From positions 1 to 64,000 of the forward strand of contig MGPE01000005.1 of the NCBI GenBank assembly GCA_001797335.1: 64,000 bases of DNA, written 5' to 3'. The stretch is from Deltaproteobacteria bacterium GWA2_38_16 (lineage in GTDB: Bacteria > Bdellovibrionota > JACOXK01 > 2-02-FULL-40-11). Shown piece by piece: positions 17,163 through 27,046 of the stretch. Position 1 is the stretch's first letter; every line of letters begins with the position of its first letter. The translations under genes were made by a program, and so were the position numbers. The notes under the pieces are model-generated. The model made no database searches. It saw nothing but the letters and a program-made list of their open reading frames with translations, and was not told where the DNA came from.

Positions 17163-18628
17163 ATACTTCTAAGCCTATTCGTGTTCGGATGGCGCCAAGC
17201 CCAACGGGATATCTTCATATTGGAGGAGCTAGAACCGCTCTTTTTAATTATCTTTTTTCTAGACATTATAAAGGAACGTTTATTTTACGAATTGAGGATA
17301 CGGATCAAGAACGTTCTAAAGAAGAATTTGAAGATGCCATTCTTCAAGATCTTCGGTGGTTAGGGGTAGAGTGGGATGAAGGGCCTATTAAAGAGGGAGC
17401 ATATGGGCCGTATTATCAATCTGAGAGGTTGGATTTATACCGGAAATATCTAAAAAAATTACAAGAATTAGGAAAAGTATATGCCTGTTATTGCACGCCA
17501 GAAGAATTAGAGGCGGAACGGCAAGATTTACTGAAACGTCATAAGACTCCTAAATACTTGGGGAAATGTAGAAATCTAACAGAACAAGAAAAGAAGGCCT
17601 TGGAAGCCCAAGGGCGACCTTCGGTCATTCGATTCAGAATTGATGAAAAAGATCCCATTCAATTTCATGATCTTATTCGAGGAGATATTAGTGTAGATCC
17701 CTCTATTTTAGGAGATTTTGTCATTTGTAAGCCTGATGGATGGCCTCTTTATAATTTTGCCGCTGTAGTCGATGATTGTGAAATGAAAATTTCTCATGTT
17801 ATTCGAGGGGAAGAACATATTTCGAATACTCCTAGGCAAATTTTATTGGCTAAAACATTAGGATTAGAACTTCCTCAATATGCGCATGTTTCTATTATTT
17901 TGGCACCCGATCGAAGTAAGCTTTCTAAGCGCCATGGAGCCACAAGTCTGGGTGACTATCGAACGCAAGGGTTTTTAGCGGATGCTTTAAAAAATTACTT
18001 GGCTTTATTGGGATGGAATCCAGGTGATGAACGGGAAATTATGAGTGAAAAAGAATTGATCCAAGATTTTGTTCTTGAACGCATGGTTAAAAGCCCAGCT
18101 ATTTTTGATGTAGAAAAATTAAAATGGATGAATGGGATGTATATTCGTAATTCTGCCTTAGATACGATAGTCCATGAATCTTTACCTTTTTTAGAAGCTT
18201 CGGGGCTTTCAGTTAAAGATAAGCATCCGCATTGGCTAAAAAAAGTGATTGAAACAATTAGGGGGAATTTAGAAACCTTAAATCAGGTAGGATCTTTTTC
18301 TGAACTTTTTTTCGATGAAAAATTTACATTAGCCGAAGAAGCTAAAACACAACTTTTAAAAAATAAAAAGGAAGTATTAGAAGTCTTGAATGCTTTGGAT
18401 ACCTTATTAGCCAAAGCAGGGACGATAGATCTGGAAGGATTTCAAAAACTTCAGGAAGACTTAAAATCAAAAGTGACGGTTTCAGATAAAAAACTTCTTT
18501 TTCAATCCCAACGATTGGCATTAACAGGGCGATTAAAAGGGCCTGAAATGACTGTTGTTATGCCCATTTTAGGGGTGGATTCTTGCCGAAAACGAATTCA
18601 AATAACCAAATCTAAGCTCTCATTATGA
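17159..18628 (+). CDS. gltX: Glutamate--tRNA ligase
   Basis: GluRS charges tRNA-Glu. The 489-residue class I synthetase has the HIGH-type motif in APSPTGYLHIGGARTALFNYL, the KMSKS-type motif as KLSKRHGA, and FILRIEDTDQERS. Residues 110-150 hold a C-C-C segment (YACYCTPEEL and LGKCRNL). Start is GTG at 17159, overlapping the ispDF stop by four bases. It may be discriminating or not; that cannot be told from the sequence alone. Overlaps cysS by four bases. Confidence 0.97.
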   Translation: MNTSKPIRVRMAPSPTGYLHIGGARTALFNYLFSRHYKGTFILRIEDTDQERSKEEFEDAILQDLRWLGVEWDEGPIKEGAYGPYYQSERLDLYRKYLKKLQELGKVYACYCTPEELEAERQDLLKRHKTPKYLGKCRNLTEQEKKALEAQGRPSVIRFRIDEKDPIQFHDLIRGDISVDPSILGDFVICKPDGWPLYNFAAVVDDCEMKISHVIRGEEHISNTPRQILLAKTLGLELPQYAHVSIILAPDRSKLSKRHGATSLGDYRTQGFLADALKNYLALLGWNPGDEREIMSEKELIQDFVLERMVKSPAIFDVEKLKWMNGMYIRNSALDTIVHESLPFLEASGLSVKDKHPHWLKKVIETIRGNLETLNQVGSFSELFFDEKFTLAEEAKTQLLKNKKEVLEVLNALDTLLAKAGTIDLEGFQKLQEDLKSKVTVSDKKLLFQSQRLALTGRLKGPEMTVVMPILGVDSCRKRIQITKSKLSL

Positions 18629-20082
18629 CGCTTCTTCTTTATAATACCTTAACAGGTAAAAAAGAAGAATTTAAGCCTTTAGAAAAAAATAAAGTCAAAA
18701 TGTATGTCTGTGGTCCTACGGTCTATAATTTTATTCACGTAGGAAATGCTCGCCCCTTAGTTTTTTTTGATGTGGTGTATCGGTACTTACAATTTAAAGG
18801 CTACGAAGTGACCTATGTGCGTAATATTACCGATGTTGATGATAAAATTATTAAGCGTGCCCAAGAAGAAAAAAAGACGGCCTCTGAAATTTCAGAGATC
18901 TATATAAAGGCTTTTGAAGAAGATACTCGAGCCTTAAATCTAAAAGCGCCCACCTATTCTCCAAAGGCGACAGAATATATTCAAGAGATGATTCAGTGGA
19001 TTCAAACACTCATTGCTAAAGGCTATGCATATGAAGTGCAAGGTGAAGTATTATATTCCATTGATAAAATTAAGTTTTATAAACTCTCTAAAAAAAATAC
19101 AGAAGAATTATGGGCAGGAGCGCGGGTAGAAGTGGCAGGGCATAAAAAAAATCCTGGGGATTTTGTATTGTGGAAACCTTCTAAGCCACAAGAACCCTCG
19201 TGGGAAAGCCCGTGGGGAAAAGGCCGTCCAGGGTGGCATATTGAATGTTCGGTGATGTCGACAAAGTATTTGGGAGAGACCTTAGATATTCATGGAGCGG
19301 GGAGAGATCTTATTTTTCCCCATCATGAGAATGAAATGATTCAAAGCGAATCTTATACAGGGAAGCCATTTGTGAATGTTTGGATGCATAATGAAATGCT
19401 TTCTTTTGGAAAAGAAAAGATGTCAAAATCTTTGGGCAATATTATTACGATTCATGAGTTTTTAGAAAAATATCCTGCAGAAGTCTTGAAGTTTATCCTT
19501 CTTTCAAATCACTATCGGTCTTTATTGGAATTTTCTGAGCAAGCGATTTTTGAAGCTATTGGAAACTTAGAAAAAATTTATAAAACACTCTCCGCGGTTC
19601 AGGAACGATTAAAGCTAAAATCTGGCACTCAAGATAAGATCAAAAAAGAATTTTTAGAAGCTATTTCAAACTTTTGGGTGAAATTTGAAAAAGCCATGGA
19701 TGATGATTTTAATACTGCCGAAGCTTTGGGAGTGATTTTTGAGGTTTTACGAAGAGTGAATCGATATGTATCTGAGGTGGAAATGCCAGGGCCAAAGGGC
19801 AGAAAACTTTTAGAAGAATTCTTAAAAACAGTTAAAAAAATAAGTCATATTTGGGGACTATTTTCAGAAGAACCTACGGCTTTTTTAAATCAATTAAAAG
19901 AAAAATTAATCGTACAAAGCATACTTTCTAAAGTTCAAATAGAAAAGTTGATTTCTGAACGAGAGGAAGCTCGAAAGAAAAAAGACTGGAAGCGGGCAGA
20001 CGATATCCGTAAAGAATTAGAAGCCAATAAAGTTATTTTAGAAGATACTTCTCAGGGGACTAAGTGGAAGATTCAGACTTAA
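18625..20082 (+). CDS. cysS: Cysteine--tRNA ligase
   Basis: A 485-residue class I synthetase with MYVCGPTVYNFIHVGNARP, which joins the zinc-binding cysteine and the HIGH-type motif, RNITDVDDKIIKRA, WHIECSVMS, HHENE, and the KMSKSLGN loop. It charges tRNA-Cys. The C-terminal helical anticodon domain ends with a KKDWKRADDIRKEL segment typical of the family. Overlaps gltX by four bases and is followed by uvrB after three, so ispDF-gltX-cysS-uvrB are likely co-transcribed. Confidence 0.98.
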   Translation: MTLLLYNTLTGKKEEFKPLEKNKVKMYVCGPTVYNFIHVGNARPLVFFDVVYRYLQFKGYEVTYVRNITDVDDKIIKRAQEEKKTASEISEIYIKAFEEDTRALNLKAPTYSPKATEYIQEMIQWIQTLIAKGYAYEVQGEVLYSIDKIKFYKLSKKNTEELWAGARVEVAGHKKNPGDFVLWKPSKPQEPSWESPWGKGRPGWHIECSVMSTKYLGETLDIHGAGRDLIFPHHENEMIQSESYTGKPFVNVWMHNEMLSFGKEKMSKSLGNIITIHEFLEKYPAEVLKFILLSNHYRSLLEFSEQAIFEAIGNLEKIYKTLSAVQERLKLKSGTQDKIKKEFLEAISNFWVKFEKAMDDDFNTAEALGVIFEVLRRVNRYVSEVEMPGPKGRKLLEEFLKTVKKISHIWGLFSEEPTAFLNQLKEKLIVQSILSKVQIEKLISEREEARKKKDWKRADDIRKELEANKVILEDTSQGTKWKIQT

Positions 20083-20085
20083 GAT

Positions 20086-22077
20086 ATGTTTAAATTAGTT
20101 AGCCCTTTTGAGCCAAAAGGTGATCAGCCAAAAGCCATTGAATTTCTCTCTAAAGGTGTTTTGAGCGGTGAAAAGCATCAAGTGCTTTTGGGAGTCACAG
20201 GAAGTGGAAAAACTTTTACCATGGCCTATGTGGTTGAACGTATTCAACGTCCCACTCTGGTTATTGCACCCAATAAGGCTCTTGCCGCTCAGCTTTTTTT
20301 AGAATTTAAAAATTTATTTCCTCAGAATGCCGTTCACTATTTTGTCAGTTACTATGATTATTATCAACCCGAAGCCTATATTCCTCAAACCGATACCTAT
20401 ATTGAAAAAGATTCTGCCATTAATGATGAAATAGACAAAATGCGTCATGCAGCTACTCAATCGCTTTTGTCTAGGCCAGATGTGTTGATTGTGGCTTCCG
20501 TCTCTTGCATTTATGGCATCGGTTCCCCTGAAAGCTATCAATCCATGACGGTGGATATTGAAAAGGGGAAAATATTAAAAAGATCTCATTTTTTAGAAAA
20601 ATTAGTTGAAATTCAGTATCAACGAAATGATGTGGATTTTCATCGAGGAACTTTTAGAGTGCGAGGAGATATTGTGGATCTTTTCCCGACGAATGAAGAG
20701 GCCAGAGCTTTACGAATAGAATTTTTGGGAGATGAACTTGAAAACATCTATTGGATTGATCCCTTAAAAGGAGAAAAACTGGCTTCTCTAGAAAAAATGA
20801 CTATTTTTCCGGGAAGTCATTATGTGACTCCTAAGGAAAATTTAGAAAAAGCCATTGAGTCTATTAAAGAAGAACTGAAAGAAAGGCTTCAGGAACTGAA
20901 AGGCCAAAATAAACTCTTAGAAGCCGAGCGCTTGAAAACCAGAACCCATTTTGATTTAGAGATGCTAGAAGAAATGGGTTACTGTAATGGGATTGAAAAT
21001 TATTCTCGGCATTTAACAAGAAGAAAAGCAGGAGAACCTCCCCCCACACTCTTAGAATATTTTCCTTCAGATTTTTTGCTCTTTATTGATGAAAGCCATG
21101 TGACGGTTCCTCAATTGGGAGGGATGTATCGAGGAGATCGGGCTAGAAAAACAACGCTTGTGGAATATGGTTTTAGGCTTCCTTCGGCATTAGACAATCG
21201 TCCTTTAAATTTTGAAGAATTTAATACCCTTTTAAATCAGGCTATTTATGTTTCTGCAACTCCCTCTTCTTATGAATTTGAAAAAGCGAAATCGTATATC
21301 ACGGAGCAAATTATTCGCCCCACTGGACTTTCTGATCCTGAGATTACGGTTAAACCGGCCAAAGGGCAGGTAGAGGATTTACTCTCAGAAATTAAAAAGA
21401 CGTTGGCTCAAAAAGAACGGGCATTGGTGATTACGCTTACTAAAAAAATGGCAGAAGACTTAACCGAATATTATCAAGAAAAAGGAATTAAAGTAGCCTA
21501 TCTTCATTCTGATATTGAGACTTTAAAAAGGGTTGAAATTATTCGAGATCTAAGGCTTGGGAAATATGATGTGTTGGTGGGAATTAATTTATTAAGAGAA
21601 GGGCTTGATTTACCAGAAGTGTCTTTAGTGGCTATCTTAGATGCTGATAAAGAAGGTTTTTTAAGATCTGAAACATCGCTGATTCAAACCTGTGGGAGAG
21701 CTTCTAGAAACATTTCAGGCCATGTGATTTTGTATGGAGATTTTGTTACAAAATCGATGGAAAAAGCGATTTCAGAGACAAGCAGACGGCGAAAAATTCA
21801 ATTAGACTATAATCAAAAACATCACATTACTCCAGAAACCATTAAAAAAACAATTCACGAAACGCTGACTTCTATCTACGAACAAGATTATGTAGAAGTT
21901 CCTCTCCTTAAAGAATCCGAAATGACCTATAATTCCATTGAAGCCATTACCAAACAGATTCAAAAACTAAAAAAACAAATGTTGCGTCATGCCAAAAATC
22001 TTGAATTTGAAGAGGCTGCTCATCTTCGCGATGAAGTCAGAAAGCTTCAAGAAAAAGAATTAGAATTGAGGAATTAG
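20086..22077 (+). CDS. uvrB: Excinuclease ABC subunit B (UvrB)
   Basis: UvrB is the damage-verifying helicase of nucleotide excision repair. The 663-residue protein has Walker A GVTGSGKT (residue 39), the beta-hairpin [12 protein letters not shown], the DESH box (FIDESHVT), helicase motifs IV-VI ([34 protein letters not shown]), and a C-terminal UVR motif ([22 protein letters not shown]) that binds UvrC. Its TAG overlaps the end of the convergent gene by four bases, leaving no room for a separate terminator. Confidence 0.99.
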   Translation: MFKLVSPFEPKGDQPKAIEFLSKGVLSGEKHQVLLGVTGSGKTFTMAYVVERIQRPTLVIAPNKALAAQLFLEFKNLFPQNAVHYFVSYYDYYQPEAYIPQTDTYIEKDSAINDEIDKMRHAATQSLLSRPDVLIVASVSCIYGIGSPESYQSMTVDIEKGKILKRSHFLEKLVEIQYQRNDVDFHRGTFRVRGDIVDLFPTNEEARALRIEFLGDELENIYWIDPLKGEKLASLEKMTIFPGSHYVTPKENLEKAIESIKEELKERLQELKGQNKLLEAERLKTRTHFDLEMLEEMGYCNGIENYSRHLTRRKAGEPPPTLLEYFPSDFLLFIDESHVTVPQLGGMYRGDRARKTTLVEYGFRLPSALDNRPLNFEEFNTLLNQAIYVSATPSSYEFEKAKSYITEQIIRPTGLSDPEITVKPAKGQVEDLLSEIKKTLAQKERALVITLTKKMAEDLTEYYQEKGIKVAYLHSDIETLKRVEIIRDLRLGKYDVLVGINLLREGLDLPEVSLVAILDADKEGFLRSETSLIQTCGRASRNISGHVILYGDFVTKSMEKAISETSRRRKIQLDYNQKHHITPETIKKTIHETLTSIYEQDYVEVPLLKESEMTYNSIEAITKQIQKLKKQMLRHAKNLEFEEAAHLRDEVRKLQEKELELRN

Positions 22078-22535
22078 AGTTTTTTAAAAATTTTTTCTAA
22101 TAGTATTTTTGAGGTTTTATAGATTCCTGGCTGTTTTGATTCTCGGGGGCCGGCAAGATTGAGAACCTGCGGCTTTATTTTTTGAATCCATTCTAAAATA
22201 TCTTTTTCAATATGAGGATTTTTTAAATCAGATATTAAATAAGGCTTTTTGTGTTTGGTACAACACTCATAAGTAAATTGTGTTCCTCCATTCATAGGAA
22301 GATAGGTAAAAATAAGCGTAGCATCAGAGTGAATGACATTTTGCTCTGTGCGATAGGGATATTCTGGATGATCGCATTCGGTCAGTTTGTAGGTTAAGGG
22401 AACTTTGCCATCTTCAGACAAACGCCCTTTGGGGATAATACCCCCATAAAGAAATCCACAAGCAATGGCCGCATCGAGCGCTGCCCGATCAACACCGGTT
22501 TGTCCACCAGAAACAATTTTTAATTTATTGGGCAA
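22074..22535 (-). CDS. YpsA-like Rossmann protein (putative molybdenum carrier family)
   Basis: The 153-residue protein begins [19 protein letters not shown] and continues [16 protein letters not shown], a pattern of the cpYpsA/putative molybdenum carrier family within the SLOG/LOG Rossmann superfamily, whose members are thought to bind nucleotides or nucleotide sugars. Further conserved pieces are [15 protein letters not shown], the GGT turn ([12 protein letters not shown]) and [15 protein letters not shown]. Precise function is not known. The start overlaps the end of the HEAT-repeat gene upstream by 11 bases, so they are co-transcribed. Confidence 0.8.
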   Translation of the reverse strand: MPNKLKIVSGGQTGVDRAALDAAIACGFLYGGIIPKGRLSEDGKVPLTYKLTECDHPEYPYRTEQNVIHSDATLIFTYLPMNGGTQFTYECCTKHKKPYLISDLKNPHIEKDILEWIQKIKPQVLNLAGPRESKQPGIYKTSKILLEKIFKKL

Positions 22536-23583
22536 ATTTTATATCTGTAAACTCTAAATGTAGAGGATAAGAAAATCCTGTTCCTTTTCTAAAAAGATTA
22601 AAAGAACCTTGGGTGATGGTAATGATTCCACTCAACAATACTTCTTTCCCCCAGAAGTTATTATAGAGAGTATTTATTTTTTCTTTGGGAACATGAATTT
22701 GAACGATGGTATTATTATTTTTATCCTTCAAAGCAAATTGTCCGAGTCTTCCAATGAATTTTCCTTGGTCGTCTAGTCTGCCTTTTACGGTAATGGGAGA
22801 AGTGTTTAAGAGCTTTGTTTCTGGATAAAAATAAGCAAACTCCCATCGTATTTCTGGAGACCACTCATGAACCATGGTGTTTAAAAGTTCTGTAGAAACA
22901 CTGGGAGAAAGGATATGTAAAAATACCCATGCCGCTTCTTTTGCAAATTTATCACTGCCAAAGAAACTGCCATCACTTTCTCCTTTTAACACATGAGGGC
23001 CCCATTTTTTATAAAGAGTCAGACTGTTTTCTGGAGAGACTCCATTAAAGAGCGAAAAAAGGGCATTCGTTGCTTCCTCTCTAATGGCCCCTTCAAAAAT
23101 GGGACTGAACATGGGCTGGAAAAGAAAGTAAGCAAATGTATCTTCAATTAAAGAAACGGCTGTCTCTTCAGAAGGAGCCCCTAATAGACCAATGGTTTTA
23201 AAAGCCTGGGGGATGATAAACCATAGAGCCCGTATATCACTATCGGGTGGATAAGGTTCCCACAGCAGATTAGACATGATTTTTTCAGAAGCCAGTGGAT
23301 TTTCATGGGCTTCCAGGGAACTTAAAACAGTACCTAAGACCATGAAATCACCGTCATTTAAAGCCTGAATTAAGGCGTTAAAGGCTTTTTCATTGCCTTT
23401 ATATTTAGTACTTCCCAATTCCTGGGCGGCAATGGCTCTAGTATCCAAAGTGCCAGAAGATAAATCCTGGATCAATTGCTCTAGTTCTTGATCAGAGTTC
23501 TCGCCATTTTCATCTGCACGAACAATAGAAAGCGGAAGAATAAAAAATAAAACAATAAGACCTATAGAAAATATTTTTTTCAT
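22525..23583 (-). CDS. Secreted HEAT-repeat protein
   Basis: A 352-residue protein with a signal peptide (MKKIFSIGLIVLFFILPLSIVRADE). Residues 30-110 contain HEAT-like helical repeats (LIQDLSSGTLDTRAIAAQELG, ALIQALNDGDFMVLGTVLSSLE), a protein-interaction scaffold. Residues 110-250 are probably more helices. The C-terminal 90 residues are strand-rich (ITVKGRLDDQGKFIGRLGQFAL, KEVLLSGIITITQGSF) and could be an OB-like or beta-sandwich domain. No enzyme motif is visible. It is 24 bases downstream of the putative peptidase gene on the same strand, suggesting one unit. Confidence 0.7.
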   Translation of the reverse strand: MKKIFSIGLIVLFFILPLSIVRADENGENSDQELEQLIQDLSSGTLDTRAIAAQELGSTKYKGNEKAFNALIQALNDGDFMVLGTVLSSLEAHENPLASEKIMSNLLWEPYPPDSDIRALWFIIPQAFKTIGLLGAPSEETAVSLIEDTFAYFLFQPMFSPIFEGAIREEATNALFSLFNGVSPENSLTLYKKWGPHVLKGESDGSFFGSDKFAKEAAWVFLHILSPSVSTELLNTMVHEWSPEIRWEFAYFYPETKLLNTSPITVKGRLDDQGKFIGRLGQFALKDKNNNTIVQIHVPKEKINTLYNNFWGKEVLLSGIITITQGSFNLFRKGTGFSYPLHLEFTDIKFAQ

Positions 23584-23606
23584 TTATTGATACCCCTCTC
23601 TCTTAA

Positions 23607-24446
23607 TTAGTAAATGACGATGTTTTTATCAGAAAGATAATAGGGTGTAAAGGTCTTTTGTGCGAGTTGAATGTATTCTTTAGAAGGAAACTCCCATAAT
23701 AGTTCTACATGCCCTTTTTGAATCTCTAATTTCCAGGACTTATAATACCACCCATTTTGTTTTAGAGTTAAAATCTGAAGTTCCTCCGGATAGTTAGAAT
23801 CCAATACATAGAAATTGTTAACCTGATCTTCTTCCTGGGTATTTTGTTTAAATCCCACCAGAGTGAGTTGATGTGCAAATTTAACATTGGCAATGGCCAG
23901 AGTGATAGGGACTCCTTCAACAATAAAATTTTCAAATATTTTGGCTTCTTCTTCAAAAAGAGAAGGGCCTTTTTGAAAAAAATGATTTCTTTTTTCTATT
24001 TTTTGTTCAAAGAGTTTAAACGGAGGTTGGCTTACTTGAATTTTTTCAATGGCTTTCTTTAAAGGGTTATTTTTTTTGTGCCACTCTTCTTCCATGGTAT
24101 CAATAAATTCTTCGATAGAATCAAATCCTTGGATTGTTTGGGTTTTATTTTGGAAATAAGCAGTCAGTAATTTTTTTCGAATTTTTGAATTCGGTTCTCT
24201 TTCACCGGAAAGAAATTTTACTTTTGTTAGAAGCGTATAGTTGATTCTGTCAATACCAAAGCACACTCCATCGGGAGAACACTTGGCTCCATAATTTTCA
24301 ATGGTAAGCAGAGCTGCCAATTGATCTTCATTCATGGCCAGAACGATAATTTCATTTTGTTTAGGCTTGGGAACTTCGTAAGAAAAAAGAGGAAGGGTAA
24401 AGAGGAGGAATAAAAAAAATAACCACAACCTTAATCCCTTTTTCAT
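23607..24446 (-). CDS. Secreted protein, possible papain-fold cysteine peptidase
   Basis: I start at 24446, where MKKGLRLWLFFLFLLFTLPLFS forms a signal peptide, rather than at 24512; this gives 279 residues. The mature part contains CSPDGVCFGID (Cys62), an EGVPITLAIANVKFAHQLTLVGF segment (His192) and FYVLDSNYPEEL (Asp216, Asn218). The order Cys, G-P-hydrophobic strand with His, then D-S-N-Y-P matches the catalytic layout of papain-like peptidases such as the C39 and C58 groups. The family assignment is inference; the residue pattern is seen directly. Confidence 0.55.
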   Translation of the reverse strand: MKKGLRLWLFFLFLLFTLPLFSYEVPKPKQNEIIVLAMNEDQLAALLTIENYGAKCSPDGVCFGIDRINYTLLTKVKFLSGEREPNSKIRKKLLTAYFQNKTQTIQGFDSIEEFIDTMEEEWHKKNNPLKKAIEKIQVSQPPFKLFEQKIEKRNHFFQKGPSLFEEEAKIFENFIVEGVPITLAIANVKFAHQLTLVGFKQNTQEEDQVNNFYVLDSNYPEELQILTLKQNGWYYKSWKLEIQKGHVELLWEFPSKEYIQLAQKTFTPYYLSDKNIVIY

Positions 24447-24527
24447 CTGGGCTGATATAAAGCAAACACTGTGCCAATTGTTTGAGCTTGAAAACAGAGC
24501 TAAGGGCGACAAAGTCTTAAACGGTTT

Positions 24528-24542
24528 ATGTAATAATTACAT
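24528..24542. promoter_or_regulatory. 15-base palindrome in a divergent intergenic region
   Basis: ATGTAAT-A-ATTACAT is a perfect inverted repeat around one central base. It lies in the gap between the putative peptidase gene (minus) and the diguanylate cyclase (plus), where a dimeric repressor or activator could act on both. Confidence 0.4.
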
Positions 24543-24591
24543 TAAAGAAGATCTGTGTTTGTGTCGATAAGCAATGTAAGGGGAGGGGTTT

Positions 24592-25632
24592 ATGGTAAAA
24601 ACAGAAAAACCAACTTTAATTCAAAAGCTTTATAAGATGATGGATATCTTGGCGCTTATTAATTCTACCCAAGATTTAGATAATCTGCTTCATTTGATTA
24701 TGAAAACCATTAAAGATGTAATGGAAGCAGAGGCAAGCTCTTTAATGCTTTTAGACCCTGCCACCAATGAACTTTATTTTTCAACCGTAGAAGGCGGGAG
24801 TAATAAAGTAAAAGAAATTCGTATTCCGGCTGGGCAAGGCATTGCAGGGCAGGTGGTAAAAACCGCAAAGCCCATCATTGTAAATGATGTGTCAAAATCT
24901 GAATTCTTTTTAAAAACGGTAGATAAAAAAACTTCTTTTAAAACCAAAGCAATTATCTGTGTTCCTCTGATTTCAAGAAATAAAACGGTGGGTGTCTTAG
25001 AAGCATTGAATAAAATAAATGGAGAAGATTTTACAGAAGAAGATGTAAAACTTTTTACGGCATTTTCAAATCAAGTCTCTGTGGCCATTGATAATGCTAA
25101 ACTTTATAACATGGCGTTTTATGATGGGCTGACCAAAGTATTTGTTCGGCGGTATGTTGAAGCATGGCTCGAAACAGAATATGCCAGAGTGAAACGGTAT
25201 AAAACCAATCTGTCTCTTATCATGTTTGATATTGATCACTTTAAAAAAATTAATGATACCTATGGCCATCAAGCCGGAGACTATGTGTTACAAGAGTTGG
25301 CTCAAACCGTTAAAGCCAATGTTCGATCCGCTGATATTATTGGGCGATATGGTGGGGAAGAATTTATGATTTGTCTTCCTGAAACCCCCATTGATAAAGC
25401 GTTTAATTCTGCCCAAAGGGTTAGGCAGGCTGTTGAACAAAAAGAGTTTATCTATGAAGGTAAAAAAATTCCAGTGACCATTAGTCTTGGGCTCACGAGC
25501 TTTCATGAATCTCCCGAAGACACCGTAACGAAATTTGTGAAGGATACCGACACCGCCCTTTACTATTCCAAAGAACATGGACGTAATCAAGTGACGGTCT
25601 TTGGCCAAGAAAAACTCAAAAAAGCCGCATAG
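24592..25632 (+). CDS. GAF-GGDEF diguanylate cyclase
   Basis: Makes cyclic di-GMP from two GTP. Residues 10-170 form a GAF sensor (LDNLLHLIMKTIKDVMEAEASSLMLLD, IPAGQGIAGQVVKTAKPIIVNDV, VGVLEALNKINGEDFTEED). Residues 180-340 form the catalytic domain: DIDHFKKINDTYGHQAGDYVL, the active-site loop GGEEF, and the allosteric RxxD inhibitory site (RSAD) five residues before it, so both catalysis and product inhibition look intact. No membrane segment, so it is cytosolic. AGGGGAGGGG precedes the ATG. The GAF ligand cannot be deduced. Confidence 0.93.
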   Translation: MVKTEKPTLIQKLYKMMDILALINSTQDLDNLLHLIMKTIKDVMEAEASSLMLLDPATNELYFSTVEGGSNKVKEIRIPAGQGIAGQVVKTAKPIIVNDVSKSEFFLKTVDKKTSFKTKAIICVPLISRNKTVGVLEALNKINGEDFTEEDVKLFTAFSNQVSVAIDNAKLYNMAFYDGLTKVFVRRYVEAWLETEYARVKRYKTNLSLIMFDIDHFKKINDTYGHQAGDYVLQELAQTVKANVRSADIIGRYGGEEFMICLPETPIDKAFNSAQRVRQAVEQKEFIYEGKKIPVTISLGLTSFHESPEDTVTKFVKDTDTALYYSKEHGRNQVTVFGQEKLKKAA

Positions 25633-25646
25633 AAGTTTCAGTTGTG

Positions 25647-26969
25647 CTACAATTGTTCCTTCCCTAATTTAAAGAGAGCATAGAATGGCAGGGTTAAAAT
25701 TTTTTGATGAAATGAGAAATTCAAAGTTGAAACTTTTAATCCTTTTTCAATAAATTTCCCTTTTTCTTTCATAAACAAATGGAGGCTTTTGAGATGTTTT
25801 CCTTTTGTGCTCTTGACTTCGATGGGTAAAAGAAAAGAACGATACACAGTTAAAAAATCGATTTCAGCTTGAGAGGAGGGGAATTCCCTGTGCCAATAAT
25901 AAAGTCGAGGATAGTCATTAGGTTGAGTAAAACTTAAAAGTTCTTGAGCAACAAACTGTTCTGCCATGGCTCCTCTGTGCACGAGCAACTCCTTTCTTTC
26001 GAGAAAAAGTTGAGAGAGGGGTAGCCCCAAAATTCTTTGAGACAGTCCTATATCAAAGAAAAAGGTCTTAAATTTTTTGGGATTCAATTGAGCTTCAAGA
26101 GGAAGACCATTCCCTGAAGAGTGACTAATCTTATAGGCAAGCCCTGCTTTTTCAAGAAGAGATAAGGCCAAAGAAAGATCCCTGGATTTAATATGAGGAT
26201 CAATAAGGCTATATTTAAACTTTTGTCCTATTAGCCGAGGGATACCATGGAAGAGAAGACGTAAATATTCTACATTTACTTTAGGAGAATATTTATGAAA
26301 ATCTTCTCTAAGCGTTGTGATAATTATTTGCTGAATGTTTTGACATTTTTGAAAATCAGCCGTTTCTACATATGTTTTTAAAACTTCGGGCAATCCTCCC
26401 AAGAGGCAATACAAAGATACTTCTTCAAGTAGTTTTTCATGGATGGCCTGGGGTAATGGGTGAAGAATGTTTGCTTCCGAAATGGCTTGAATAAGATCTT
26501 CTCTATTGCGTGCTAACAGAAATTCTTCAAAATTCATGGGGAAAATGTGAAGAAATTCAATTCTTCCTACAGGATAGCTTACATCTTGAAAAGAAAACTC
26601 TAAAAGTGAGCCGGCAGCAATAACGGCTTGTTGTGGAAGATTTTCTTTAAAATATCGAAGAGAGAGCAAGGCTTCTTTACAGCCTTGTATTTCATCCAGA
26701 AAAAGAAGTGTTTCTCCTGGCTGAATTTTTTTCCCCATTATAAGAGATAAAGCATTTAAGAGCTCTTGGGGTTTTCCATACAAATCACGAAACAAAGGGA
26801 TGGTTTCAGGTAAAGCCTCAAGATTGATTTCAACAAAAGAGGGGTAAGAATGTGCATATTCTCTAATTAACCAGGTTTTCCCAACTTGTCTTGCTCCTCG
26901 AATTAAAAGAGGTTTTCGATCTTTTTGTTCACCCCATTGCTTGAGAAAATTTAAAGCAAGACGCTTCAT
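25647..26969 (-). CDS. AAA+ ATPase with DUF4143 C-terminus
   Basis: A 440-residue member of the AAA_14/DUF4143 group. Walker A is GARQVGKTW (near residue 25), Walker B LLFLDEIQG, then AAGSLLEFSF and PVGRIEFLHIFPMNFEEFL, both diagnostic. The DUF4143 half has LLGGLPEVL and ends with a nuclease-like strand pattern (FPSSQAEIDFLTVYRSFLLPIEVKS, split motif E-D-ExK) of the restriction-endonuclease fold. These genes are widespread and scattered, of unknown role. It stands alone, convergent with the diguanylate cyclase, 14 bases apart. A weak promoter (TTGTTT, 16 bases, TAAAAT) lies just before the ATG. Confidence 0.88.
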   Translation of the reverse strand: MKRLALNFLKQWGEQKDRKPLLIRGARQVGKTWLIREYAHSYPSFVEINLEALPETIPLFRDLYGKPQELLNALSLIMGKKIQPGETLLFLDEIQGCKEALLSLRYFKENLPQQAVIAAGSLLEFSFQDVSYPVGRIEFLHIFPMNFEEFLLARNREDLIQAISEANILHPLPQAIHEKLLEEVSLYCLLGGLPEVLKTYVETADFQKCQNIQQIIITTLREDFHKYSPKVNVEYLRLLFHGIPRLIGQKFKYSLIDPHIKSRDLSLALSLLEKAGLAYKISHSSGNGLPLEAQLNPKKFKTFFFDIGLSQRILGLPLSQLFLERKELLVHRGAMAEQFVAQELLSFTQPNDYPRLYYWHREFPSSQAEIDFLTVYRSFLLPIEVKSTKGKHLKSLHLFMKEKGKFIEKGLKVSTLNFSFHQKILTLPFYALFKLGKEQL

Positions 26970-27046
26970 ACTTTATATTTTAGCTAAATTTGGATAAAAA
27001 ACAAGGTAATTTTAGACAAAAGTGTATAAAAGTAGAATATTTAGGC

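Noticed and set aside
24447-24512. Longer start for the putative peptidase at 24512
   Set aside because: The added residues precede a clean signal peptide and overlap the likely promoter region.
25647-26969. DUF4143 ATPase as part of a mobile element or defence island
   Set aside because: No transposase, integrase, direct repeats or defence genes nearby, and its base use resembles its neighbours.
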